Positions 24,399 to 36,345 of a stretch of DNA of 64,000 bases are shown here, one piece after another. The DNA is from Carex sylvatica (lineage: Eukaryota; Streptophyta; Magnoliopsida; Poales; Cyperaceae). The first letter of the stretch is position 1; every line of letters starts with the position of its first letter. The notes under the pieces are model-generated. The model had not been told where the DNA came from. It saw only the letters and a program-made list of their open reading frames with translations, and ran no database searches. Made by a program: the position numbers and the translations under genes. The stretch spans positions 124,001-188,000 of the forward strand of contig CAXKVR010000114.1 of assembly GCA_964058845.1 (NCBI GenBank). Direction: 5' to 3'.

Positions 24399-27219
24399 TT
24401 AGCTAATATGCCGGTTTAGAACAAACAACTGGCCTGAATCGCCATTTAACAAGTAAACCTCCAATGGGCTGTATGATGAATTAGAAGATAACCTAATTGA
24501 AGGTTGTAGCATTTTACTTCCTTTGGGGCATTGTATTGTCAGGAGGCGGGGCCCGGTTCTCATCTGCCATACCTGTATAAATGTTACGCCTTTAGTTCAT
24601 ACTTCATACACAAGCAAAAATAAACAACTTCCTCTAGGTATTATAGGAATCATTTGAAATCAAATAAATGCACATATTTAACTTTTGGTGGTCAAGAGAG
24701 GAGCTTCAAACAAGATAAAGATTTTAACAGAGCAATTTTGACTTCATGCAGGGCATGTACTATAGAATCAAAACAGTGCTGCACTTGGTTCGTGCACTGT
24801 ATGAAGTCAAAATTTCTCTGTTAAAAAATTACCCTTCAAACATCTTACTTCATCATGAAAAAAGACTTTGTCAAGGTCTTATTTTAAGAGGAAAAAACAT
24901 GTTCAATAGTATTTTTTTGTAAAATGTTAAATGTTTGACTTTTAGCAATTAGGAGCCCAAAAGGTGTAAAATATTAAATCTTGCTATTATCTAAAAAGGA
25001 AGTGTACCTCGATAATTCCTTTACGGGGTGCGTGAATAGCTAAGCACAAGCAGTAGTCATTTTTACTATATCCATAATAGTTGGATGAAGTAGCCGATTT
25101 ATCTTTTTTTGCTAACATCTCCACAAAGAGACAATGTGCATCACGATAACCCTATAACCACAAAAACAAATGCAAAAAATTTAGAAAAAATGGAAAAAAA
25201 TATGCATAAAATTCATCGGAAGAGCTCAAATATATAGTTGTCCTTTGAAAAAGACACCTGTTTTTTTTAATCGTTTCTATCGTTTTTTTTAATCTTTTCT
25301 TTGAACAAACCTGCCTATTCCAGACTTTACATGAATAATTAATGAATTTCTGTTCACTTTTTAATATTAATTAAGGCTAGAAAAGTACATGGATAAACAA
25401 CAAATACAAAGGAAATAGACCAGTAAAAAGTTTTGGTCTGAAAAAAAATAATTTATTCCAATTTATTCTTAGTTTCTAATACAAAAATGACTGCAAATAG
25501 GAACTAATGGTTTAATTTGTTGGTTCTTTTTAATTTTTTGGGAGCTGTTCTCTTTAATTTTTCAGAAAAATTATACAAATATAGAGTAGAAGTAAGAACC
25601 TTCCATAATCTGACAACCACAAGAGCTTGAGTGTCAAGAAGTAAAATCCGACCTAAAGAATCAGTAACAGCCGCTAATGTACCGCTAGGAGAGAGAGTTA
25701 GCCTCTCCCCTCTCCTTGGTGGGTCTTTCACACATGTCAGAGGCGATGCTGTCCCAAATTATAAAAATCAAAAGAAAAATGTTTTAATTGACTAGTTTAC
25801 ACATTTTATTACATACATATTATTCATGATTTTAACAAAATAGAAAAAAAGAAGAGATGCATAGAAATACAACCTTTTGCAAAGGATTGGGGTTTAGGCC
25901 GAGTTTTTTTTGTGGGACTCGGTTCTCTTCTCCAAAGTATACTTGAAAAAGAGCTAATAGTTGAGATAGTAGCTGTTCCAACTCTTGACAAAATTGCCCC
26001 TACCAATGACCTGCTCCTGTCTTCTGACAGCCTTTAGATTTAATGAAGTTAGGAACAGTTAATTAACTCCAATACCTAACTGGTACAGTCCTGACTACAG
26101 AAAAAGAAAATGTACCGATATGCAGAGATAACGGAATCTTCTCCAATCGTGACAGCACAGTAGTAACGTCTACTCGACTGCAAACAAACAAACAAAATTG
26201 CAACTCTTACATTCAAATTTACACTTAATATGTAAGAATAAATCTCTGATTTACAATATAAAATACAATCTTGGATTAAGATATGATCATGGCAAGTTAC
26301 TCTACATATTATACAACATTTTCTGAAAAATTACCTGGAGTTCCAAAAGGGGAGGAGGCATTAACCCAACAATGGCTGCATCAGCACAAGATCCAAACTT
26401 GTTTACATTCCATAATTGGAAGGGTACAGTTGAAAAATTGCTCTCTTCTTCTTCATTCTCATCCGGAAACCTCTTTTTCCAAACCCTCGACCCCGCCTCG
26501 TCAGACCACTTTTGAACCATATCCTAACATACCCACAAACCCAAATCAATCTCTCTTAAGATAACAGTATGTTATAATTCGATATATAAAGTACCTGTAT
26601 ATCTAAACCATCGAACCGAGCAATTATGCCGGAGAAAACAATAGAGAGCTCGTCAGAAACCGATTCTTGCAAAGAACCCGCCTTTCCCTTTGCTGTTCTA
26701 AATTTGAGTCTCAGTATTCTTCCAGGGTATATACTCTGCATAATTACAGCATCCATAAGAGAAATACAAGTGGGTCCCACATGTCATAGACAGAAAGAGA
26801 GAGAGAAGCACCTGCTTGTGAATAAGTTCACCGGCGAGGGAATAAAACAGCAAGTACCCCACAGTGGTCCCCACTGCCAGCACAGGCGCTGCATCATCAT
26901 CTCCGTCTCTGACATGGGGGACCCACTCGATGGCAGCCAAAATCCCATCAGATTCCCCTAAAGAAGGTCTGATCCTGCTAACAACAGCGTAGTCTCCGTT
27001 CCCAACGCGATCGCCAGTGGATGTGGATGCGAGAACAAGGATGAGGGATTTGGAAGGGTGCGCCAATGCGAGGGAATGGCTGTAAGGAGAGAGCGAGGAG
27101 AGAAGGGAAGGGTCGTCGAGCCATCCCTCACGCTCACCTAAACCTAGAATTGAGAGATCGTCGCAGCCTGATGCGAGCGCGCAAACCTCTGTTAGGTGGA
27201 GGTGCGATCGTCGCGCCAT
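24399..27219 (-). CDS. Rab3 GTPase-activating protein non-catalytic subunit-like
   Basis: Resembles the N-terminal domain of the Rab3GAP regulatory subunit (Rab3GAP2), which with its catalytic partner regulates Rab-family GTPases in membrane traffic. Exons in gene order: 26812-27219, 26595-26735, 26335-26523, 26116-26177, 25874-26031, 25600-25748, 25008-25151, 24399-24572; about 474 residues, the short form I recall for plants. Recognisable stretches are MARRSHLHLTEVCALASG, PFQLWNVNKFGSCADAAIVG, DPPRRGERLTLSPSGTLAAV with TDSLGRILLLDTQALVVVRL, YCLCLAIHAPRKGIIEVWQM and RTGPRLLTIQCPKGSKMLQP. All junctions keep the frame. The promoter side abuts two tandem MITEs starting about 75 bases upstream of the ATG. 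The family assignment rests on recall of plant homologues, not on an alignment. Confidence 0.88.
24721..24837. mobile_element. MITE, GATTTTAACAG family, copy 2, in a Rab3GAP-like intron
   Basis: A hairpin of about 117 bp: ATTTTAACAGAGCAATTTTG and TTTGACTTCATGCAG on the left pair with ATGAAGTCAAAATTTCTCTG then TTAAAA on the right. It lies within the last intron (24573-25007). Confidence 0.65.
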
Positions 27220-27295
27220 GTCTTTGCAACAGTTTCCCGATTACTGAAGAGACGAACTCGAAGCGTGTCCTTACCGCACGGGATAATTGGTGAAT

Positions 27296-27650
27296 ATGCC
27301 TAAAGTAACCCAAATTTTGTATTTTAGACCTAGACCGTCCGATCAGAATTTGGGCCAATCCGGCTTAACGTGAGATGCACGTGGCTTCTTTAAAGCAGAT
27401 CGAACGGCTCGGATCTAAACTGAAAATTTGGGTTACTTTTGGAGATCCGAACTCACTGGTGCTAGAATGGGTGCGGATAACTAAAGTAACACAAACTTTG
27501 TGTTTATATCTGGACCGTCTAATCAGAATTCGGACAATCTGAGCCGACGTGAAATGCCCTTGGTGCCTTTAATATTCGCGCCAAAAACAGATCGAACGGT
27601 CGAATCTAAACTCATAATTTGAGCTATTATAGGGGATCTGAATTCCGGTG
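27296..27650. mobile_element. Two tandem MITEs at the Rab3GAP-like promoter
   Basis: Copy 1 (about 27296-27454) and copy 2 (about 27475-27650) lie head to tail. Each starts with CTAAAGTAAC.CAAA.TTTG, carries GACCGTC..ATCAGAATT and GATCGAACGG, and ends near GGGATCTGAA/GGAGATCCGAA. Relatives occur at 29041-29175 and 55430-55620. Copy 1 begins about 75 bases upstream of the start codon at 27219. Confidence 0.7.
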
Positions 27651-28212
27651 GATGAGCTCCCAGCAGAGCAAAAATAATTTCGGTGCCTTTTTGGATTGTA
27701 GGGGTCTGCTTGAAGATTCGTGCAGGGAAATATGTGCAACTTGCATCAAAATTCACACAACTTTTTGGACATCGATTATTTTTACGTGCAAATTTCAGAA
27801 TCAGTCTATAATAATTTGATCTGTCCAAATTATTTTTCACATTTATAGACCACACCTTATTGACTACGTAGATTATCAAATATTTTAATTTCATATTAAA
27901 TTCTTTAATTAGAACAATCATATATAGCAGTATATAATTCAATATAAATATGCTCAATATTGAATTATGATCCAACATTTACTGCGAAGAATTTGAACTT
28001 CTTCATTTGTACAATTTATACTTCGAACAATATAGTTTCAAATTGTATAACTCCCAAGTAAAATATTTTAGCTACATTTTTGTAGCAGACTAAAATGATA
28101 GTCTTTATGGCCGACTATTTTGTGATTATCCTGGTTTTTGTGACTATTTTGTGGTAATATATGCTAATTATGTTGGAAATGATTATTTTGTTCTTTAATT
28201 GCTTATAGGAAT

Positions 28213-28385
28213 CAGTGTTGTAAAAAACGTCCATTTAGAACGATTAATTATTAACGGTGATCAAACTGTCATGTATTATTTCGACTAATCAATCAATTAT
28301 TATTGATTATGGCCGATTATTCTCGATTAATTGTTTGGCGGTACCCTGTCCGTTCGACAACTGCATACCGTTATTTACAACACTG
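28213..28385. mobile_element. hAT-type MITE, CAGTGTTGTAAA family, copy 2
   Basis: Ends CAGTGTTGTAAA and TTTACAACACTG are exact inverted repeats. Flanks ATAGGAAT and ATCGGAAC match 6/8. The interior carries TTGGCGGTACCCTGTCCGT, shared with copy 3 at 55149. Confidence 0.75.
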
Positions 28386-29040
28386 ATCGGAACAAAATTA
28401 TCTTTTGGGAATTTTTATGGTGTGACCTTAATTAGAAGCAAATTCATGAAATAATATACAGCCCGGATTATTATGAAACCGATTATACACTAAATTAATT
28501 AACGGTCTTCTATGTAATATAACTAATACATTAAAATCCTTATAATTTCAAAACTTATGATTTCAGGTTTGATTTCTGTCACATCTGCTTTATTTTTCTT
28601 TTTATGAATTTGAAAAAAAAAACACTTCTCTATTGCATGGAATTACATAAACTTACAAAACTGCGAACAGTGATTGAGATGTAACCTATTCTGTCTGTTG
28701 GTGCTTCTTGTGAAATTTCTAGCTCAATGTTTTCTACACCTTATCTTTGTGCTTTTTTTTGTTGGCTCATTTGGAAAGCTAGCTGCATTTGATTGGTCTC
28801 CTTAGGCACTTTGCAAACCTATACTTCAAATTGGAGGTTACAAATTTTAGAACTTTGTATAGCGTGTTTTTTCGCGTTCTTCTAGCTACAGTACCTGTGT
28901 TCCTTTATTTATCTATCCGATTATCTTTTTCTGGAGCAGGTGAACAGTGTGGACAGACCGTAGCTGTGCAGATTTCTCCTTCATTTCCTTTAATGAAAGA
29001 GTTTTCCTCCTCTCTGGGGCACACCCAAAAGTAATCTATT

Positions 29041-29175
29041 TTTTTAGTTTAGATCTAAACCGTCTGATTCGAATGCGGTCAATCCGGTCCATGATGGGAC
29101 ACACAGGGCCTATTTAATATGATGGTCCGGATCTAAACTAAAAAATTGAGTTACTTAATTTAGGAGATCCGAACT
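29041..29175. mobile_element. MITE related to the 27296 pair
   Basis: AGTTTAGATCTAAACCGTCT at the left and GGATCTAAACTAAAAAATTG at the right form an imperfect hairpin with internal TCCGGTCCATGATGGG, then GGAGATCCGAACTC as in the 27.3-kb copies. Confidence 0.5.
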
Positions 29176-29539
29176 CGAGAAAGGTTTTACCAAATTTTTT
29201 TATTTAATTACAATTAATTTTGTTTAGAAATTTATTAGTAATTTTGAAAAAAAAATGTGGGATTTAACGGAATTGGAATTTTTCGATAGATAATATAATC
29301 TAAGCTGTTCGATATGCTTTAAATGTCACGTGAATCTAAACTGGTTGAGTGAATCTTGATGCACATCAAACTGTCATGATCTATTATTAGATCAAATTTT
29401 ATGTGATGTCCATCAAAGGATCATGATAATATCCCCCAACCTCTACTCCTCATTTATCTCCGTACTTAACTTTCATAACTACTTTGAAAACTACAAAAGT
29501 TTCAGCACTAATTTTTTTTTCTAAAATATTAATCTTAAT

Positions 29540-30215
29540 GCACAGAAGTATTTATATCTCAGAACGTAAGTATTTATACCTGTAAGGTGAATTATTTTTA
29601 TATAAATAATTGTCTCTCCAACCAAATCTCAAATTACATAGGGGGGTCATACACGTTTTTAGAGGTGATTTTTTTATTTTTTCATTCAATCTCGTCCACA
29701 TTTCTGACGATTTATAAGAAATTTTACGAATCTAAAACCACGAATATCTTCTACGTAATTTCTTTTTCAAATGAGATCAATGATGACATACTTTCAGACT
29801 CGTCGTCACACAAGTATTTATATATCGTTATGCAAGTATTTATACCTATATTTAAAAGTATTTTTTACATATGACACTGGCTAATATATTAAAGTATTAA
29901 TATCAAGTATTATAAGTATTTATACTTATACACTAGAGTATTTATACTTATATAAAAAATACTTGAATAATCACTTTGTATACATTTATCGTGATAAATA
30001 TTTTTTTGTATGAATAAATAATTAGTGGGGTCCATATAGTACAATCTCTAATTTTAGAAGTGGACCCTCTAATTTTAGAAATATTTAAATAATTGGTAGG
30101 GACCATAGTACAACCTTTAAATAATAATTTTTTTATTTATTTAACGTGAACTCTCTAATTTTAGAAATATTTAAATACTTAGTGAAGATCATAATACAAT
30201 CTTTCTAAATTGTAG
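29540..30215. repeat. Cluster of short repeats (AAGTATTTATAC and TCTAATTTTAGAAATATTTAAA)
   Basis: AAGTATTTATA(C/T) motifs and complements recur about eight times between 29547 and 29970. At about 30045-30195 the phrase CTAATTTTAGAA occurs three times (twice followed by ATATTTAAATA), spaced irregularly, with GTACAATCT-like partners. Probably slippage or old nested transposons. Confidence 0.5.
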
Positions 30216-31095
30216 ATATCGAGATAGAGAAGAAATAAGAGTGTAAAGATAAATATAATTATTCTCCATCAAAACGCCTACATCCTGTTGTTTTCTTCTG
30301 AGATAAGAAGTGAAAAACAATTTCTCATCAAACTTTTTAAACAATTTAATTTATAATTTAATAATTTTGATTAAAATAAAAATGTCAGTGCGCTTTACAC
30401 GAGGATCAACAAATATTTACATTATCACGTAATTTAAAAAAACAAAAACAATTGCACGGACAAGCCAAAAAAGCTTTCCACAAATAAAATATTTATATTA
30501 TCCAATTTAAGTCTTCTTGCTCCAATTATTGTACCAAGCTATTTAAGTGTTGGAATTTTGACAATTTTAACATCAAAATAGTAATTTAGAAACTCAACAT
30601 GTTTGACACAATATTTACACTACATATACAAATGCATATAAAAGATAATAAAAATTTCATACATGTTTTATCTTTCATCAATAATTAAATTTTTGTTATG
30701 ATATGAATTTGAAGTATCACATGAGCCAATGTACAGAAGTAATCTCTTTCTAGTTTTATTTGTTTCCTTCTCTGTAATTAATAAAAAGGAAAAGGAAATT
30801 GAATGCTAAAGTAAGAAAAAAGTTCAATGTTTCACAATTATTGTGACATTATTATGATATTTTTCATATGAAAAATATAAATTTGAAAAGACAACTCCAT
30901 CACTAGAAAAAATAATGAGGAAAAGAAAAGGGCAAAAAGCTGGTCTAATATTAAATGTAAGAATAGTGAATCAGTCGACAGAATTAAATGTTTTTATAAA
31001 CTTTTACTGACAAAAAAACAAAAAAGAACAAGATATCTCTTTCAACAAAGAAAAAACAGCGCAGTGTCTAAAGACCGTGCAATCTGTATGAGAAG

Positions 31096-31682
31096 TAGGG
31101 GTTTGCTGTCGGGTCGGGTACGAGCGGTCCGGGTATACCCGGGGTCGGGTACGGGTATGGGTCGGGTACGGGTATCCCGGATATACGGGTATCTCGGGCC
31201 GGGTTTGCTCGGGTATTTTTTTCAAAACCCGTACCCTACCCGAGTTATATCCGTGCCCATGGTACCCGGCACGGGTAGGGCGGTCCGGGTAGGGTACCCG
31301 TTTTTTTTTTTTTTTTTTTCTGTTTTTTTTAGGCGGCAAATTCGAAATTTCAAAAAAATTAGAATTTTTTTGAATTTTTTTGAATTTTTTCGAATTTTTT
31401 TGAATTTTTTTGAATTTTTTAACGAGTACGGGTACGGGTCGAGTACGGGTCGGGTCGGGTACAGGTCGGATACGGGTCGGGTCGGGTCGGGTCGGATCGG
31501 GCGTTATTCGGACCTGGTTTGCTCAGATTTTGATCCAAATAACCGTACTCTACCCGTTTTATACCCGTACCCGTGTACCCGTTTACCCGACCCATACCCG
31601 GACTCGGGCACGGGTACCCCAGGTACCGGGCACGGGCGGGTCGGATACGGGTCCGCCCGACCCGGGTATAAGCAAAACACTA
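31096..31682. mobile_element. hAT-type non-autonomous element built of GGGTACGGGTCGG repeats
   Basis: A perfect 8-bp target duplication ATGAGAAG flanks it (31088-31095 and 31683-31690). Ends TAGGGGTTTGCT and TAGTGTTTTGCT (complement of right end) match 10/12. The arms are degenerate repeats of GGGTACGGGTCGGGT on one side and the inverted form on the other; the centre (about 31340-31420) is repeated GAATTTTTTT. Apparent arginine/glycine-rich open frames here are by-products of the repeat. Confidence 0.85.
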
Positions 31683-31827
31683 ATGAGAAGTCACACATTT
31701 TAAACTCAAATAATATATATATATTTGTAAATATTAAGTAGTTGAATGACTTAATCTATACTTTTTATTTTAAAAAAAAATCAGCAGACAAATCCAAGGG
31801 CACACTCAAGTGGAGTGGTGGTGGTTT

Positions 31828-31850
31828 GGGGGAGAGGGGGAGGGGGGTGG
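31828..31850 (+). other. G-rich run with quadruplex potential
   Basis: Runs of four to six G separated by single or few A/T bases on the plus strand, about 145 bp after the hAT element. It lies in non-coding DNA. Confidence 0.5.
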
Positions 31851-32209
31851 TTAATTTTGAAAATTTGATGGAGATTTATAGGTCCGCACCAACTTTGCTT
31901 CTTTCTAGAAATCTCTGAAATTATGATATGTAATTTGAGTTAAAATTAGAATAAATTTCTTAAATTCAGATTGATAATTAGAATTAGAGGTCAAAGTATT
32001 GAGAATTACAAATAAGAGCATTGAAAACTATAAGTTAGAGCATTGGTTTTTTTTTTTTTATCTAGTATCCGATTAGCTAATGAGTTTCAATTCGATTAGT
32101 TATTTTTTTGCCTTTCCTGACAAAAATCCTGAATCCGTTCATGAACAAATCAATACATACAAGTACACAACTCAATTATTAGTTACAGTAGAAAAACGTG
32201 GGAAAAGAA

Positions 32210-32621
32210 GAGTAGAACTAGGGTGTTCTTAAGTTCACCAAGTCTCTTGGTGAACTCAAGTATAAAACCCATCAAATTGGCTTTAAATGACGAATTCAAA
32301 TTGTTGAAATCCATGTATCTTACGAGTGATGCGTCTACATGTGAAAATTTTAAACATTTGAATTAATTTAGTATAAAGTCAAGTGGTCAAAACACGTTCA
32401 AAAAATAAATGCATTAAAATATATTTATTAACCTTCTAATTTTGACATATTAACTTTATACTAAATTAATTCGAATGTTTAAAAATTTCATATGTAGATG
32501 CATCACTCATAAGGTAGGCGGATTTCAATGGTTCAGATTTGTCATTTGAAATCAATTTGATGAATTTTAGACTTGAGTTCACCAAGAAACTTGTGAACTT
32601 AAAAACACCCTAGTTCTACTC
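32210..32621. mobile_element. Foldback MITE, GAGTAGAACTAGGGTGTT family
   Basis: 412-bp hairpin with ends GAGTAGAACTAGGGTGTT and the exact complement AACACCCTAGTTCTACTC. Flanks GGAAAAGAA and GAAAAAGAA match 8/9, suggesting a MULE-like 9-bp duplication. Copies or pieces are at 43196-43588, about 48960-49276 and about 1730-1890. Confidence 0.8.
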
Positions 32622-33564
32622 GAAAAAGAAAATCTTAATTTGTGATGACCTATCATTGGATATATGTAATTTTCAACCATTTTACAAGTTTTAGAATTAT
32701 TCCTTTTCTTCCTTTATTTCTCAGAAATGTCATGATCGCCTTTTCCTTTTTCTAAATGTAGTAGTAGAAAAGCACTATCATCATTATCTAGAATAATTCT
32801 TGGTTTTTAAACATTAATTGAGATTGCCACTGTTTAGGGGATTTTTATTGAACTTGATGCTTCATTTGTTGCCAATGTGAGATGAACCAGTAAGTACATA
32901 TTAATAGTGCTAGTTTGGTTTGAGGCAGCGCATGTGAAATGGTTATTTTTTTTAACTGTATTACTTGTGCACTGCATCGAGTCAGACCAGCTCTGTCAAT
33001 ATTCTTATCCGAGATAACAGTATGTCATTTTTATTATCAATTTTCTTTTTCTTTTGATAAATTATAAAATATAAATATATATAGTCTCTCTTCAAAATTA
33101 AAAGTAACATTTTTTTGGTCTATCAATAACACTTCTCTGTAAAAAAATTTAATAATTGTACTATTTATCATTCATATTTATTTCTTCCCATGTCACATGA
33201 ATTGTGTGCGTTATGGTTTGATCGTCAAATATGCTTTAAGATCCGTGTACACAAAAAAATTGATGTGAACACATAAATATTAAAACGAAGCATAAAGATC
33301 TTAAAGTATATCAAACAGTCCTAAATTCATCAAACCTAATGCCGACATTTTTAAAAATACTCAAAAAAAAAAAAAAATTATTAAGAATAACAGAGTTGGA
33401 GTTGAAATTTTAAAAATGCCCAAACTGCCTTATTTTTTGGCGGTTAGGAATTTTAATTCCTAACCGCCCCATTTTTGGGCAGTTCGAGATTTTTTTTTTT
33501 TCGGACCGCCCAGAAATTCGGCGGTCAGAGAAATTAAATTTTTTTTTTTTTTCAAATATGGTTA

Positions 33565-34225
33565 ACATAGCAAAACACGTTCAAAAATTATGAAAATTGA
33601 TCGACATGCAGTCTTGACATCGTCGAAAAGGACCGTGAAGTTTCATACAAAATCTCCGAACAAGTATTGAGATATCGGTTCTCAAAAATTATCCGAACTG
33701 CTGAATATTTCATTCTGAGTCCAACTTTGCACAACTGGTTAACATAGCAAAACAGCTTCAAAAATCGTGAAAATTGACTGACATGTAGTCTTGACATCGT
33801 CGAAAAGAACTGTGAAGTTTCATACAAAATCTCCGAACAAGTCTTGAAATATCGGCTCTCAAAAATTGTCCGAACTGCTGAATATTTCATTCTGAGCACA
33901 ACTCTGTACATCTGGTTAACATAGCAAAACACCTTCAAAAATCAGGAAAATTGACCAACATGCAGTCTTGACATCGTCAAAAAGGACTGTGAAGTTTCAT
34001 ACAAAATCTCCAAACAGATATTGAGATATCGGCACTAAAAAATTGTCCGAACTGCTGAATATTTCATTATGACCCCAAATTTGCACATCTGGTTAACATA
34101 GCAAAACACCTTCAAAAATTATGAAAATTGACCGACATGCAGTCTTGACATCATAGAACAGGAATGTGAAGTTTCATACAAAATCTCTGAATAGGTCGTG
34201 AGATATCGGTTTTCAAAAATCTCCA
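33565..34225 (-). repeat. 177-bp array, inverted arm (about 3.7 units)
   Basis: Units read on the minus strand match the main array: TTAACCAGATGTGCA, GAATGAAATATTCAGCAGTT, CGATATCTCAATAC and GACGATGTCAAGACTGCATG. The orientation change lies at about 34205-34240, where a short AATGTGAAGTTTCA..CAGCAGTTCGGACA junction breaks the period. Confidence 0.85.
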
Positions 34226-34239
34226 ACAGGAATGTGAAG

Positions 34240-36345
34240 TTTCAGCAGTTCGGACAATTTTTTAGAGCCGATATCTCAAAGCCTGTTTCAGAGATTTTGT
34301 ATGAAACTTCACAGTCATTTTCGACGATATCAAGACTACATGTCGGTCAATTTTCACGATTTTTGAAGGTGTTTTGCTATGTTAATCAGATGTGCAAAGT
34401 TGGGCTCAGAATGAAATATTCAGCAGTTCGGACAATTTTTGAGAGCCGATATCTCAATACCTGTTTGGAGATTTTGTATGAAACTTCACAGTCCTTTTTG
34501 ATGATGTCAAGACTGCATGTCGGTCAATTTTCACGATTTTTGAAGGTGTTTTGCTATGTTAACCAGATGTGCAGAGTTGGGCTCAGAATGAAATATTCAG
34601 CAGTTCGGGCAATTTTTGAGAGCCGATATTTCAAGACTTGTTTGGAGATTTTGTGTGAAACTTCACAGTTCTTTTCAACGATGTCAAAACTGCATATCGG
34701 TCAATTTTCACGATTTTTGAAGGTGTTTTGCTATGTTAATCAGATGTGCAAAGTTGGGCTCAGAATGAAATATTCAGAAGTTCGGGCAATTTTTGAGAGC
34801 CGATATCTCAATATCTGTTTGGAGATTTTGTATGAAACTTCACAGTCCTTTTTGACAATGTCAAGACTGCATGTCGGTCAATTTTCACAATTTTTGAAGG
34901 TGTTTTTCTATGTTAACCAGATGTTCAGAGTTGGGCTCAGAATGAAATATTCAGCAGTTCGGGCAATTTTTGAGAGCCGATATTTCAAAACTTGTTCGGA
35001 GATTTTGTGTGAACTTCACAGTTCTTTTCGACGATGTCAAGACTGCATGTCGGTCAATTTTCACGATTTTGGAAGGTGTTTTGCTATGTTAATCAGATGT
35101 GCAAAGTTGGGCTCAGAATGAAATATTCAGCAGTTCGGATAATTTTTGAGAGCCGATATCTCAATACCTGTTTGGAGATTTTGTATGAAACTTCACAGTC
35201 CTTTTTGACGATGTCAAGACTGCACGTCGGTCAATTTTCACGATTTTTGAAGGTGTTTTGCTATGTTAACCAGATGTGCAGAGTTGGGCTCAGAATGAAA
35301 TATTCAGCAGTTCAGGCAATTTTTGAGAGCCGATATTTCAAGACTTGTTCTGAGATTTTGTGTGAAACTTCACAGTTCTTTTCGACGATGTCAAAACTGC
35401 ATGTCGGTCAATTTTCACGATTTTTGAAGGTGTTTTGCTATGTTAATCAGATGTGAAAAGTTGGGCTCAGAATGAAATATTCAGCAGTTCGGACAATTTT
35501 TGAGAGCCGATATCTCAATACCTGTTTGGAGATTTTGTCTGAAACTTCACAGTCCTTTTTGACGATGTCAAGACTGCATGTCGGTCAATTTTCACGATTT
35601 TTGAAGGTGTTTTGCTATGTTAACCAGATGTGCAGAGTTGGGCTTAGAATGAAATATTCAGCAGTTCGGGCAATTTTTGAGAGCCGATATTTCAAGACTT
35701 ATTTGGAGATTTTGTGTGAACTTCACAGTTCTTTTCGACGATGTCAAGACTGCATGTCGGTCAATTTTCACGATTTTTGAAGGTGTTTTGCTATGTTAAT
35801 CAGATGTGCAAAGTTGGGCTCAGAATGAAATATTCAGCAGTTTGGACAATTTTTGAGAGCCGATATCTCAATACCTGTTTGGAGATTTTGTATGAAACTT
35901 CACAGTCCTTTTTGATGATGTCAAGACTGCACGTCGGTCAATTTTCACGATTTTTGAAGGTGGTTTTCTATGTTAACCAGATGTGCAGAGTTGGGCTCAG
36001 AATGAAATATTCAGCAGTTCGGGCAATTTTTGAGAGCCGATATTTCAAGACTTGTTCGGAGATTTTGTGTGAAACTTCACAGTTCTTTTCGACGATGTCA
36101 AGACTGCATGTCGGTCAATTTTCATGATTTTTGAAGGTGTTTTGCTATGTTAACCAGATGTGCAAAGTTAGGCTCAGAATGAAATATTCAGCAGTTCGGA
36201 CAATTTTTGAGAGCCGATATCTCAATACCTGTTCGGAGATTTTGTATGAAACTTCATAGTCCTTTTCGACGATGTCAAGACTGCATGTCGATCAATGTTC
36301 ATGATTTTTGAAAGTGTTTTGCTATGTTAACCAGATTTGAAAAAA
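34240..36345 (+). repeat. 177-bp tandem array, direct arm (about 12 units, alternating types)
   Basis: The marker ATGAAATATTCAG starts at 34411, 34588, 34765, 34942, 35118, 35295, 35472, 35649, 35825, 36002 and 36179: period 177, twice 176 because of a one-base loss in GTGTGAACTTCACAG. Units alternate strictly between a type with ATATCTCAATACCTG and CACAGTCC, and a type with ATATTTCAAGACTTG, GTGTGAA and CACAGTTC, giving a 354-bp higher-order unit. Because 177 is 3 x 59, long open frames of 59-residue periods run through the array; these are not evidence of a gene. Confidence 0.9.

Larger units (their letters stand above)
27651..31087. other. Intergenic, gene-poor
   Basis: No gene is seen. 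It holds the MITEs at 28213-28385 and 29041-29175 and the short-period repeats at about 29540-30215, listed separately. The remainder is AT-rich with no open frame of note. Confidence 0.5.

Noticed and set aside
31004..31741. Open frames of 97-225 residues rich in Gly, Arg, Pro and Tyr
   Set aside because: They lie wholly or mainly in the hAT element built of GGGTACGGGTCGG repeats and are open on both strands because of the repeat, not because of coding.
34198..36127. 307-, 140-, 128- and 102-residue open frames as possible genes
   Set aside because: All are readings of the 177-bp array, whose period is divisible by three. No start context, splice structure or homologous family is seen.
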